NCBI RefSeq assembly: GCF_009689005.1
Contig: NZ_AP021879.1
Span: 6,109,724-6,173,723, forward strand
Direction: 5' to 3'
DNA from: Desulfosarcina ovata subsp. ovata
GTDB taxonomy: Bacteria > Desulfobacterota > Desulfobacteria > Desulfobacterales > Desulfosarcinaceae
Length of the DNA: 64,000 nucleotides
Position numbers and translations under genes: made by a program
Shown: piece after piece, positions 44,759 through 53,990 of the stretch
Layout of the letters: each line of letters opens with the position of its first letter
Numbering within the stretch: the stretch's first letter is position 1
Notes under the pieces: model-generated
Database searches by the model: none
What the model saw: only the letters and a program-made list of their open reading frames with translations
Told to the model about the DNA's origin: nothing

Positions 44759-44774
44759 AGCAATCAGCGTGCCA
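44759..44774 (-). promoter_or_regulatory. Sigma-54 (-24/-12) promoter of the metK operon
   Basis: On the minus strand, TGGCACGCTGATTGCT matches the consensus TGGCACG-N4-TTGCW at every defined position. It lies about 118 bp before the metK start codon, leaving a 5' leader of roughly 105 nt. No SAM riboswitch fold was recognised in that leader. Confidence 0.85.
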
Positions 44775-45268
44775 GACATCGACTTCGGTTTTGGAATGCT
44801 GCCAAAAATTGTATTAGGCTGTTATCATAAAGTATATTTATAAAATAGTGCCGAACAGGATCTTTCTTTTGGATAAATTCGGGGCATGGATGGAACATGC
44901 TGCGGGAAAAATGGGACCGACATTATTGTAAAATTATGAGGAAATGGGAAATTATTGCGCAGATGATTTTTATCGATTATGGCGCCTAACCAATGCTTGA
45001 CTTGTCGTCCATTCTACGAATATGTCATAGGATTCAATATAATTAGGCCATATTTTGAAGATACAGGGTGATTCTTTGCCTGTTTGTCTGTAATTTACAA
45101 TGTGCAGTATATGCACAAACCCTTTGCTTGTGCATTTCTCTTGAAAAAAAAGAGAGGCTCCTGGCGGTATCGAGCGGGTTATCTCGAAAGACCCGATATT
45201 CCAGATATCCACCCGTACAGGCAATTCCACCGGAGCATGTCTGGCATCGGCCGATTGACGCCAATCGC
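44775..45268. other. Non-coding gap with likely activator sites
   Basis: About 490 bp between the sigma-54 promoter and the dppF stop. It should hold upstream activator sites for the metK promoter. No gene is supported. A TAGGCGATTGGCG string directly after the dppF reading frame matches the edge of repeat copies A and B. Confidence 0.4.
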
Positions 45269-46240
45269 CTAACGCAGCGGGAAATGGCAGGCCACATGCT
45301 CTCCGGCCGCCGTTTCCACCAAGGGCGGTACCTCTTGGCGGCATAGGGGCCTGGCATACGCACAACGCGGCTCAAAAACGCATCCGTTGTAAAGGTTTTC
45401 ACCGACGGAGACCTCACCACTATGATGGTCGATGGTTTTGCGCAATTTCGGATCGGCCACGAAAACACTGTCCATCAGTAGTTTCGTATACGGGTGGCGC
45501 GGCGTGCGGTCGGCAAAATTGGCCGGTGAGATTTCCACGATGCGTCCCAGGTACATCACGACAATTCGGTGGCAGAAATAGTCAACCAGGGCCAGATCGT
45601 GAGAAATGAACAGGTAGGTCATGTTAAAGCTGTCCCGCAGGTTCTGGAGAAGCAGGGTAATCTGGGCCTGGACCGAAACGTCCAGGGCCGCGGTGGGTTC
45701 GTCCAGAACGATAAATTCCGGTTGCAGGGAGAGCGCTCGGGCAATAACCACCCGCTGCTTCTGCCCGCCAGAGAGCTGGTGCGGGTATGCCCGGCCATGC
45801 TCCAGCTTGAGCCCCACCATGGTCAATAGCTCGGCAATCCGGTCGCCAATGGCCTGGGGCGTCATGTCCACTTTTTGAATCAGAAACATCTCGATCAGGC
45901 TGCGGTAGATGGAGTTGCGCGGGTCCAGTGAGGAGTGGGGATCCTGAAAGACCATCTGCATTTTGCGCCTGAGGTGGCGCAACTCGCCCTTGGCAAGCCG
46001 GCTGACATTTTTACCGCCAAACAGCACTTGCCCGCTGGTGGGTTCGACCAGACGCAGGATCAGACGGGCCAGAGTGGATTTCCCGCATCCAGATTCGCCG
46101 ACAATTCCCAGGATTTCGCCGCAGCCGATATCGAAAGAGACATCGTCGACCGCCTTGACCGCACCGATGGTCCGATGCAGGACACCGGCGGTCACCGGAA
46201 AATGTTTGGACAGATGACGGACCTGAACCAGGGGCTTCAC
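45269..46240 (-). CDS. dppF: Dipeptide/oligopeptide ABC transporter ATPase (DppF-type)
   Basis: 323 residues from GTG 46240 (GGAGG 8 nt upstream; GTGA overlap with the previous gene); TTG 46246 is also in frame. Walker A GESGCGKST, signature LSGGQKQRV, Walker B FIVLDEPTAALD. The C-terminal oligopeptide region carries the Cys set of Dpp/OppF proteins (CVFEPRCAYARPLC). It powers uptake with the adjacent DppD-like subunit. Last gene of the operon. Confidence 0.92.
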   Translation of the reverse strand: MKPLVQVRHLSKHFPVTAGVLHRTIGAVKAVDDVSFDIGCGEILGIVGESGCGKSTLARLILRLVEPTSGQVLFGGKNVSRLAKGELRHLRRKMQMVFQDPHSSLDPRNSIYRSLIEMFLIQKVDMTPQAIGDRIAELLTMVGLKLEHGRAYPHQLSGGQKQRVVIARALSLQPEFIVLDEPTAALDVSVQAQITLLLQNLRDSFNMTYLFISHDLALVDYFCHRIVVMYLGRIVEISPANFADRTPRHPYTKLLMDSVFVADPKLRKTIDHHSGEVSVGENLYNGCVFEPRCAYARPLCRQEVPPLVETAAGEHVACHFPLR

Positions 46241-47220
46241 CAGCAATTCCTCCTTTGCGGATCATATTTCAGGCATCCCACCAGAATTTCATGATCCAGC
46301 GGGATCATCCGTGGTTTCTGAGTGGCACAGCAGGATCGCCGCTCGGAGCAGCGTGGATGGAAACGGCAGCCTTGCGGAAACGTGCGCACACTGGGCACAT
46401 TTCCCGGGATCGCCATCAAGCCCCCCTTGGACATGCCAAGCGTGGGGATACACCCCAGCAGCGAACGGGTATAGGGATGCCGGGGAGAGGCAAACACCGA
46501 GCTGACATCACCGGACTCGACAACGGTTCCGGCATACATCACAGCCACGGTATCACAAATCTGGGCGATGACGCCCAGATCATGGGTGATCAGCAGAAGG
46601 CCAACCCCCAGGTTGCGGGTGGTTTCCTTGAACAGGTTCACAATCTGGGCCTGCACGGTGACGTCCAGAGCCGTTGTAGGTTCATCGGCAATGAGCAGCT
46701 GGGGATCGGCACACAGGCCCATGGCGATAACGATGCGCTGCTTCAGCCCGCCGGAAAGCTGGTGGGGATACTGCTGAAAAACCCGCTCTGCATCGGGAAT
46801 CTGCAGGGAGGCCATCAGATCGATGGCCCGCTGGCGGGCTTTGGCGGCAGATATCGAAAGGTGCAACCGCATGCCCTCGACGATCTGGTGGCCGACACGG
46901 TATACCGGATCCAGTGAGGTCATGGGGTTCTGGGAAATCAGTGAGATCTGGTTGCCCCGTATTTTCTGCCACTGTTCCTCGGAAAGGCCCAGCATGTCCT
47001 GCCCCCTGAACCAGATCCGGCCGCCGCTGATCTCGCCGTTCAGAAAAGGCAGAAGCCCCATGATGGCCTGGGCGGTAACCGATTTTCCCGATCCGGTTTC
47101 ACCGACCAGCCCTAGTATCTGGCCCGGTTCGATCATAAAACTGACCCCGTCCAGGGGCTCGACACTTCCCTCCTGGGTCATGAACTTCACCCGGAGGCCG
47201 TCTACCTGCAGTAATGTCAT
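46237..47220 (-). CDS. dppD: Dipeptide/oligopeptide ABC transporter ATPase (DppD-type)
   Basis: 327 residues. Walker A GETGSGKSV, signature LSGGLKQRI, Walker B LLIADEPTTALD, then the C-terminal extension with CRFHPRCSERRSCC, the Cys-rich stretch typical of DppD/OppD. It overlaps dppF by 4 bp. It is separated from dppC by 234 bp that hold the 162-bp repeat A. Confidence 0.92.
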   Translation of the reverse strand: MTLLQVDGLRVKFMTQEGSVEPLDGVSFMIEPGQILGLVGETGSGKSVTAQAIMGLLPFLNGEISGGRIWFRGQDMLGLSEEQWQKIRGNQISLISQNPMTSLDPVYRVGHQIVEGMRLHLSISAAKARQRAIDLMASLQIPDAERVFQQYPHQLSGGLKQRIVIAMGLCADPQLLIADEPTTALDVTVQAQIVNLFKETTRNLGVGLLLITHDLGVIAQICDTVAVMYAGTVVESGDVSSVFASPRHPYTRSLLGCIPTLGMSKGGLMAIPGNVPSVRTFPQGCRFHPRCSERRSCCATQKPRMIPLDHEILVGCLKYDPQRRNCW

Positions 47221-47295
47221 GATAAACGATCCCTGTCGTTAATGGACCAGGCGTCCTGTATGCGCTGGCCTTAACCCATGCCCGCACGTGGGCCT

Positions 47296-47457
47296 TAGGC
47301 GATTTCTGTCAAAGCATATACCCGCCTGCTTGTCTTTTCATCCGTCTTCTGCGTTGGGCGTTTCCACACATAGCCCCACTATGCGTAAAAAAGCCCGCCT
47401 TGAATACGAATGAAAATCCTGCGCATCCTGGTATATGCTTATCCGCCAATCGCCTTA
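47296..47457. repeat. 162-bp palindromic element, copy A
   Basis: Nearly the same sequence, in opposite orientation, as 55998-56159. The ends are inverted (TAGGCGATT and AATCGCCTTA) and the centre holds CACATAG-CCCC-ACTATG. Inner arms include GCGTTGGGC and GCCCGCCTTG. It sits between dppC and dppD, and its right edge supplies the dppC stop codon (TAA of TAAGGCGATT read on the minus strand). Confidence 0.85.
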
Positions 47458-48339
47458 CCGGTTGGTGTCCTCACGGATATCCAGAATATCGACCAGCGCG
47501 TCACCGAAAAGATTGAAACCCAGCACCGTGACCATCATGGCCAGTCCCGGGAAAACGATTACCCACGGCGAGATGAACAGGTAGGCGGTGCCGTTACTCA
47601 TCATGGCGCCCCAGCTGGGCAGGGGCGGCTGGGCACCCATGCCCAAAAAACCCAGGGTCGCTTCGAGAACGATGGCCTGCCCGATCCCGATGGTGGCAGC
47701 CACCAGTACCGGCGCGATGGCATTGGGGAACAGATGCCGGAACAAAATGGTGAAATCCGTGGCGCCCAGCGAACGGGTGGCCTCCACATACACTTCGGTT
47801 TTCAGCATCAGAATCTGCCCCCGGATCAAGCGCGCATACTGAGCCCAATAGGTTAGGGCAATGGCGATAATGACGCACTCCAGGCCGGCGCCCACAATGG
47901 CCACCAGCAGAAGGGCCACCAGAATTTCCGGCAGCGACCAGGTCAGATCGGTAACGATGGAGAGCGACTGATCCAGCCACCCGCCGTAATATCCGGCAAG
48001 GCTGCCGATGATTACGCCGATCAGCACGGACAGGCCCACGGAAACCACCCCCACATAGACCGAAATCCGAGATCCGTGAATGATCCGGCTGAACACATCC
48101 CGTCCGAATTCATCGGTTCCCATGAAGTGCGCCATCGACGGCGCACGGTTCATCTCAGTTAGATTCTGTTGCTTGTATGAATAGGGCGCCAGGATATCGG
48201 CACTGGCGGCCACGCCGATCAGGATGCAGATGATCACAATGCCGGCCACACCGGCCTTGTTCGATTTCATCTTTTTGAGACGGCGTAGCCAGGGGTTGAT
48301 TGGCGGAGCCACGCTTTCCGACGGTTCAACGGAGGTCAT
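47455..48339 (-). CDS. dppC: Dipeptide ABC transporter permease (DppC-type)
   Basis: 294 residues. A cytoplasmic N terminus precedes six membrane segments with the DppC features MGTDEFGRDVFSRIIHGSRI and the permease loop EATRSLGATDFTILFRHLFP. The last codons run into the edge of repeat A, which provides the TAA. It pairs with the DppB-type protein in the inner membrane. Confidence 0.92.
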   Translation of the reverse strand: MTSVEPSESVAPPINPWLRRLKKMKSNKAGVAGIVIICILIGVAASADILAPYSYKQQNLTEMNRAPSMAHFMGTDEFGRDVFSRIIHGSRISVYVGVVSVGLSVLIGVIIGSLAGYYGGWLDQSLSIVTDLTWSLPEILVALLLVAIVGAGLECVIIAIALTYWAQYARLIRGQILMLKTEVYVEATRSLGATDFTILFRHLFPNAIAPVLVAATIGIGQAIVLEATLGFLGMGAQPPLPSWGAMMSNGTAYLFISPWVIVFPGLAMMVTVLGFNLFGDALVDILDIREDTNR

Positions 48340-48439
48340 GGTATTTCCTGAAAGCAGTGCACAGGGTTCTCGGGGTCTTCCGAGTCTTCACTCGTGTCAA
48401 TCCGGAAACAGGACAGCGGTTTTGGTGGACGGGCGCCAA

Positions 48440-49378
48440 CTATTTGTGCTGATCCCTTACCCGCGGATCCGCATAGGCATACAGCAGATCAGCCAAAAAG
48501 GTGCCCAGCATGATGCCCAGGGCCAGTAGCAGCATGGCCCCTTGCACCACCGGATAGTCGCGCCGGTAGAGTCCGGTGATCAACAGTTGCCCCAGACCGG
48601 GACGGCCGAAAACGATCTCCACGGTCACCGCCCCGCCCAGCACCCAGCCGATCCTCAGCCCCAGGATAGTGATCACCGGGATCAGGGCGTTTCTGAGGAT
48701 GTGCTTGAGCAAAATGGCCGTTTTACCCAATCCCTTGGCGTGCAGAAGAACGATAAAATCCTTTGAGGCCACCTCGAGCATACTGACCCGGGTCACCCGA
48801 GCCACCAGGCCGGCACCGCCCAGACCAACGGTCACCGCCGGCAGGATCAGGGTCAGCAGACTGCCCGAACCGGAAACCGGAAACCAGGTCAGCCAGACGG
48901 CAAAAATCAGAATCAGGATCAATCCGAGCCAGAACGATGGGATGGTCACCCCGAACAGGGCCACCAGCATAGCCATGTGATCCCAAAGGCTGTTCTTTCT
49001 GGCCGCAGAAACAATGCCCATGGAAACCCCCAGCACAAAGGAGATCGCAATGGCGGTAAGACCCAGGGAAAGGCTGTACGGCAGGTGATGCATCAACAGT
49101 TCGCTAACCGGCCGTTTCTCCACGATGGAGCGCCCCAGATCGCCGTGGATCATGTTTCTGAACCAGATCAGGTACTGCACGGGGATGGGCCTGTCCAGGT
49201 AATATTTTTCGATCAGGCGTTGCTCGTGGGCTTTGGTCATGCCGGGTCCCATGAGATTGTCGATGGGATTGCCCGGTACAATGTGCACCAAGGAAAAAAT
49301 GATCATGGAGATCACGATAAAAATCGGGATCAGGAGCAGCGCCCGGCGCAGGATATACCGCCACATAGTCGTCCGCAT
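48440..49378 (-). CDS. dppB: Dipeptide ABC transporter permease (DppB-type)
   Basis: 312 residues from ATG 49378 (TTG 49384 and ATG 49366 are also in frame; no strong Shine-Dalgarno decides). DppB features: YILRRALLLIPIFIVISMII, PGNPIDNLMGPGMTKA, YLIWFRNMIHGDLGRSI and the EAA-like loop (KDFIVLLHAKGLGKTAILLK). Six membrane segments. Confidence 0.92.
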   Translation of the reverse strand: MRTTMWRYILRRALLLIPIFIVISMIIFSLVHIVPGNPIDNLMGPGMTKAHEQRLIEKYYLDRPIPVQYLIWFRNMIHGDLGRSIVEKRPVSELLMHHLPYSLSLGLTAIAISFVLGVSMGIVSAARKNSLWDHMAMLVALFGVTIPSFWLGLILILIFAVWLTWFPVSGSGSLLTLILPAVTVGLGGAGLVARVTRVSMLEVASKDFIVLLHAKGLGKTAILLKHILRNALIPVITILGLRIGWVLGGAVTVEIVFGRPGLGQLLITGLYRRDYPVVQGAMLLLALGIMLGTFLADLLYAYADPRVRDQHK

Positions 49379-49461
49379 TTCCAAGAAAATTCAGCAGTCA
49401 CATGCCGCCGCTTCCGGCCGGGTATCAGCGGGAAACGGCGGCATGGTTGGCCGGTAATTGT

Positions 49462-51036
49462 TTATTTCAAATCATAGTCCAAGACGCCCATGCCCAGAAA
49501 CCGCCGATCAAGGCATCCCTCCGACAGCACCAGCCGTTTGCCGACACCGAAAATCGTATCCGGCAAATAGATGGGTGCCCATACATACTGGTTGAGAAGA
49601 TAAGTGTGGTATTCTTTGAAATTGTCGATGCGCTCCTGCTGAGACCGGGATCGCGTCATGGCTTTCTGCATAAGGTAATCGGACTCGTTATCATGCCAGA
49701 AAGCGGCATTGGGATACCCCAGGCGGGTGGAATTGAGAAACCATTCCAGGATATCTGCGTTTTCCCATTCATAGGAGCGTACCACCAACTGATGATCCCC
49801 GTTTTTGAGATGTGCCCGGATGGTGCTCGGATCAAGAAGGGTGATTTTGGCCTCCACCCCCACCTCGGCCAGCTGTGCCTGGATCACTTCGGCGGTCCGG
49901 CGGTAGGATGATTCGTTCTTGGCCAGCATTTTCAACGTCAGGCGATTACCATCCTTGTCCACACGGATACCGTCCTTGCCCACCGTCCAGCCGGCTTCCT
50001 CAAGAGCGGCCTTGGCCCCTTCGGGATCGAACCGGACCTGGTCCTTTTCGGCAATCTTGCTGGCTGGCAAAGCGTCGATCAGGTATGTGAACGCGGGTTT
50101 GCCGGCATCGGCGAAGACGTTTTTGGTAATACTGACCTGATCCACGGCCAGAGCGATACCCTTGCGGACCAGGCGGTCATCCAGGGGCGGTGACTGGGTG
50201 TTCATGACCATGTGGTAGAGCTGGTCGCCGGGCAGCCGAACCACCCGCAACGATTTGTCCTGTTCCACCTTTTCGATGAACATTGTCGGCAGAGCGAAAA
50301 CGACATCCAGTTTGCCGGTTTTCAGTTCCAGAAAACGGGTCGACTCTTCTTTGATGTCACGATAGACGACCTTGTCTATTTTTGCCGGCCCCTTGTTTTT
50401 TGCAAACCCCGGGCCCCAGGTGTAGTTCGGATTCCTGGTCAGGACCAGCTTATCGCCCGGAGACCAGGATTCGAACATGTAAGGTCCCGATCCGACGACA
50501 TACTTGGTGCCGAAATCCTCGCCGTATTTTTTATAGGCTTCCATGCTGGGAACAGCCATGAAGGTTTGGGACAGGTTAAAGAGCATGTTGGGCTCAGGAT
50601 GCTGCAGATGGATCGTAATCGCGTGGGGTCCATCGATATCCACATGATCGATGGCACCGACCATATACGCGGAAGGACCGGTTTCCATCTCTTTGAGAAA
50701 CCATTTTGCCACCTCGGCATTAAAGGGCGAGCCATCATGAAACGTCACGCCTTGCTTGAGTTTCATTTTCCAGACCAGGCCGTCTTCACTGATGCTCCAG
50801 GACTCGGCCAGACCGGGATAATAGTTTCCATCCAGTCCCCACTCGACCAGTTTGTCGTAAATCAGGGACACGGCTTCGTGGTTCAGTTCCACCTTGATGG
50901 GATTGAACGTGGTGACTCCCAGCTCGTTGGGATCTCCAGCTGCGTACAGCACCTTCTCGGCCATGGCCGAAGCCGGTATCAGCAAGAATGCCGCGGACAG
51001 GATGACCAGAAGTAGACCACCGACCATTTTCCTCAT
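49462..51036 (-). CDS. dppA: Dipeptide ABC transporter substrate-binding protein (DppA/OppA-type)
   Basis: 524 residues from ATG 51036, with AAGGAGGT just upstream; a frame to 51096 lacks this. A signal peptide (to SAMA) is followed by a family 5 binding protein: LVEWGLDGNYYPGLAESWSI, WKMKLKQGVTFHDGSPFNAE and GSGPYMFESWSPGDKLVLTR. It binds peptides or related compounds in the periplasm for DppBCDF. Neighbouring D-amino-acid enzymes suggest D-residue-containing or N-acylated ligands. Confidence 0.92.
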   Translation of the reverse strand: MRKMVGGLLLVILSAAFLLIPASAMAEKVLYAAGDPNELGVTTFNPIKVELNHEAVSLIYDKLVEWGLDGNYYPGLAESWSISEDGLVWKMKLKQGVTFHDGSPFNAEVAKWFLKEMETGPSAYMVGAIDHVDIDGPHAITIHLQHPEPNMLFNLSQTFMAVPSMEAYKKYGEDFGTKYVVGSGPYMFESWSPGDKLVLTRNPNYTWGPGFAKNKGPAKIDKVVYRDIKEESTRFLELKTGKLDVVFALPTMFIEKVEQDKSLRVVRLPGDQLYHMVMNTQSPPLDDRLVRKGIALAVDQVSITKNVFADAGKPAFTYLIDALPASKIAEKDQVRFDPEGAKAALEEAGWTVGKDGIRVDKDGNRLTLKMLAKNESSYRRTAEVIQAQLAEVGVEAKITLLDPSTIRAHLKNGDHQLVVRSYEWENADILEWFLNSTRLGYPNAAFWHDNESDYLMQKAMTRSRSQQERIDNFKEYHTYLLNQYVWAPIYLPDTIFGVGKRLVLSEGCLDRRFLGMGVLDYDLK

Positions 51037-51111
51037 TGTTACCTCCTTTTGAGTACCGTAAATATGAATTCCGTTGTTAGCGGTAGGTTCCTGCATTATT
51101 TCAACGATGCC

Positions 51112-52740
51112 CTATTCCCCCCGGCGCAGCCGCCGTCCGGGAAGGCAGCCGGTGTGACGGCCATTGTCGATAACGGTCTGCCCATTGACCAGCACATGGC
51201 TGATTCCCGAAGCCAGCCGGTGGGGTGCTTCGAAAGTGGCGTTGTCGGTGATCGTTTGCGGATCGAAAATGACGATATCCGCCGCCATGCCGGCCCGCAG
51301 CAGACCGCGGCGCTTCAGCCCCAGCTTGCGGGCGGGAAGCCCGGTCATCTTGCGCACCGCCGTTTCAAGGGAAAGCACCTGTTTCTCGCGCACATAGCGG
51401 CCCAGCACCCGCGGAAAGGTTCCGTAAAACCGTGGATGGACCGGACTGGCGGAAAAGGGGCCGGAGGGCGAAACCGCGCGCCCGTCCGAACCGATCATGC
51501 CGTCCGGGTGCTTGAGGATGGTGATCAGGTCATTTTCGTGCATGGAGAAAACGATCATGCCCAGGCCGCCCGCTTCTTCAACAAAGACATCCAGGGCCGC
51601 ATCCAAGGGGGGCTGTCCCCGCTTTTCAGCCATGTCCGCAACGCTCAACCCGTTCAACGACCGGTTTTGCGCCGTGACGTACCCGGTCAGCAGAATCTGA
51701 TCCCAGCCAAGCCCGTCCATGGGGTTCTCCCAGTCCGCACACGCGGTGGTCATGTCGGCCACCACGGCCTTGCGCTGTTCGGGATCGTTGAGCACGGCAA
51801 TCATTTTTCGGGTGCCGTTTTCCTTGGCCCAGGTGGGGAAAAGTTCCAGCATGCCGGAATTGTAGGCCGTATAGGGGTACTGGTCGAAATCGATGCGCAA
51901 GCCGGTTTGGCGAGCCTCGTCGATCTGTTGCAGCAGTCGCCCGGCACTGCCCCAGCGCTCCGGAGATTCACATTTCAGGTGTGATATCTCAAGGGAAACA
52001 CCGGAACGCGCGGCCACCGCCAGGGCCTCTTCCACCGCCGGCCAGAGGAACCGGCCTTCGCTGCGCATGTGGGTGCTGTACATCCCGTCGGCATCCGCCA
52101 CCACCGCGGCCAGTGCGCTCAACTCATCGACCGTGGCAAAGGCGCCCGGGTGGTAGATCAGCCCTGTGGAAAGGCCGAAAGCGCCCTTTTCCAGTTCGAT
52201 CTCCAGAAGGCGCGTCATCTTCTTCATTTCATCGGGCGCAGGCACCCGGTTGTCGTAGCCCATGACATTGCTGCGCAGGGTACTGTGTCCCACCAGGGGG
52301 ACCGTATTTACGGCGACACCTTTTGCATGCAGGTCGTCACAAAAGGCGTCCAGGGTGGTCCAGTTCCAGATCGATGAAGGGATCGTGCGAACACAGACCG
52401 GCCCCAGGCTGGCCATATACTCCATGCAGTCATCCCGCCGGTCGGCCAAAACCGGTGCCGGGGAGCCGCCGCAGTTGCCGGTCACCTCTGTGGTGACCCC
52501 CTGAAACACCTTGCTTTCCGCCAGGGGATCCAGGTACAGGCTGAAATCCGAATGGGTGTGTATATCGATGAAACCGGGAGTGACCGCACTGCCGGCGGCA
52601 TCGATGATCTCATCGGCCGCTGCGTCAAGGCTCGGGGCAATGTCAATGATCATGCCTTTTTTTATACCGATGTCGGCCCTGCAGGCCGGCGCGCCGGTTC
52701 CGTCGATGACCAGACCGTTTTTTATGATGGTATCGAACAT
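51112..52740 (-). CDS. N-acyl-D-amino-acid deacylase (D-aminoacylase)
   Basis: 542 residues from ATG 52740 (AAAGGAA upstream). Amidohydrolase of the D-aminoacylase type: IKNGLVIDGTGAPACRADIG, metal ligands in PGFIDIHTHSDFSLY, GNCGGSPAPV, HMRSEGRFLWPAVEEAL, LEISHLKCES and the closing GMAADIVIFDPQTI. It hydrolyses N-acyl-D-amino acids to the D-amino acid and a fatty or acetic acid. It fits the DgcN/DgcA-like enzymes beside it, which use N-acetyl-glutamate intermediates. Confidence 0.9.
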   Translation of the reverse strand: MFDTIIKNGLVIDGTGAPACRADIGIKKGMIIDIAPSLDAAADEIIDAAGSAVTPGFIDIHTHSDFSLYLDPLAESKVFQGVTTEVTGNCGGSPAPVLADRRDDCMEYMASLGPVCVRTIPSSIWNWTTLDAFCDDLHAKGVAVNTVPLVGHSTLRSNVMGYDNRVPAPDEMKKMTRLLEIELEKGAFGLSTGLIYHPGAFATVDELSALAAVVADADGMYSTHMRSEGRFLWPAVEEALAVAARSGVSLEISHLKCESPERWGSAGRLLQQIDEARQTGLRIDFDQYPYTAYNSGMLELFPTWAKENGTRKMIAVLNDPEQRKAVVADMTTACADWENPMDGLGWDQILLTGYVTAQNRSLNGLSVADMAEKRGQPPLDAALDVFVEEAGGLGMIVFSMHENDLITILKHPDGMIGSDGRAVSPSGPFSASPVHPRFYGTFPRVLGRYVREKQVLSLETAVRKMTGLPARKLGLKRRGLLRAGMAADIVIFDPQTITDNATFEAPHRLASGISHVLVNGQTVIDNGRHTGCLPGRRLRRGE

Positions 52741-52759
52741 GGAGTTCCTTTCCCGGTCG

Positions 52760-53860
52760 TCAGCAAGCCGCATTCAGTATGGTTGTGTCGGGATACCCGG
52801 TGTGCGCCACCATAAACCGGCGAACCGCGATCAGGATCCGGTCCAACCCCTCTTCCAGCGGCATGACCACCGGCAATCCGATGCGTGCCTCCAATTCTCC
52901 CGCGAAGGTCGCCAAGTCCGTCGCCGTGCCCCCCTCTCCGTTCAGGGTAATCGCCACCACCCGGGAGCCATACATCTCGATCATGCGGATTTCATCATCG
53001 ACGGTCGGCAGGCGGCAGCCAAGTTCTTCCACCCCGTCAAAGTATTTCCTGAAAGGCGTGTATTGGAGAATGACCCCTTTGACATTGGCCGATTTGATCA
53101 TTTCCGAACCGCATGGCCCGATGGGGTTCTGCAGGCTGGACTGGCCTTCGATCAGAATCAGATCGGGTGCTGCCTCGATTTCACATCGGACCACCGCCGC
53201 TTCCAGTTCTCCGCTGACAAAATCGTTCAAGGTGGCGTCCAGGATGAATCCATAGGGACTGCCCTGGAGCCAGCCGGTCTGGCCGGTATAGATCATCTCC
53301 GCATGGATGTCGCTCTGCCGGCAGGCCTCCAGCAGCAGCCGGCAGGTGGTCCGCTTGCCAACAGCGCAGTCGACACCCAGCACCGCCAGGCGCGGCACCG
53401 TCATCTCAAAAATGCGGCCCGACCAGTAATGGCGCTGATCGAAAGGGGTAAGCCGCCGTATGTCTACGATTTCGACCTGATATTTTTCGGCTGCCGCCCG
53501 AAAGGCCGGAATATCGCCGAGCAGCATGTGCATGCCGTTGACCACGGATATGCCCCGCTGGATGGCGTCCATGAGCAGGGCCTGCCAGGCGTCGTTCAAA
53601 CGGCCGCCACTCAGGGCTACGCCGATGATGCAATAATCCGGTTTGATGCCGGTGGCCCGCATAAAGTTTTCAATGGTATCGTACACCGGGATGTTGCGGG
53701 GCTTGCCGTCGAGCACTTCTCCGGCATCCCGGCCGGCCGCGTTGCCATCAATGACCCCGATGATGTTGAATCGCTCGGTACCGCGAATCAACCCGTGGGC
53801 GGTTTTGGCGTCAATTTGGGCGAGGCTCCCATGGGTCAGGATAATGGCCGTTCCCATCAT
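52760..53860 (-). CDS. DUF1611 protein, DgcN-like
   Basis: 366 residues. DUF1611 features: N-terminal Rossmann-like part (RFNIIGVIDGNAAGRDAGEV, CIIGVALSGGRLNDAWQALL) and a P-loop-like C-terminal part (AVLGVDCAVGKRTTCRLLLE, LILIEGQSSLQNPIGPCGSE). In marine Pseudoalteromonas this family, named DgcN, N-acetylates D-glutamate for its catabolism, acting with the racemase DgcA. The adjacent enolase-fold gene would be that partner. Identity with DgcN is inferred from family and pairing. Confidence 0.82.
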   Translation of the reverse strand: MMGTAIILTHGSLAQIDAKTAHGLIRGTERFNIIGVIDGNAAGRDAGEVLDGKPRNIPVYDTIENFMRATGIKPDYCIIGVALSGGRLNDAWQALLMDAIQRGISVVNGMHMLLGDIPAFRAAAEKYQVEIVDIRRLTPFDQRHYWSGRIFEMTVPRLAVLGVDCAVGKRTTCRLLLEACRQSDIHAEMIYTGQTGWLQGSPYGFILDATLNDFVSGELEAAVVRCEIEAAPDLILIEGQSSLQNPIGPCGSEMIKSANVKGVILQYTPFRKYFDGVEELGCRLPTVDDEIRMIEMYGSRVVAITLNGEGGTATDLATFAGELEARIGLPVVMPLEEGLDRILIAVRRFMVAHTGYPDTTILNAAC

Positions 53861-53990
53861 GGCGTCGTCTCCCTGGAAATCCGCATGCTGCGAGTAGAAA
53901 AAGTCATTTTGGTCAATTCCATATCTGTTTTTGGCTGTGTAGCAAAAGGTCCGATTGGTGCCCAGGTGAGAAAAAGCACCCGGCCATTGT

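Noticed and set aside
44970..45365. 131-residue minus-strand ORF overlapping the end of dppF
   Set aside because: Out of frame with dppF and biased in composition; no start signal.
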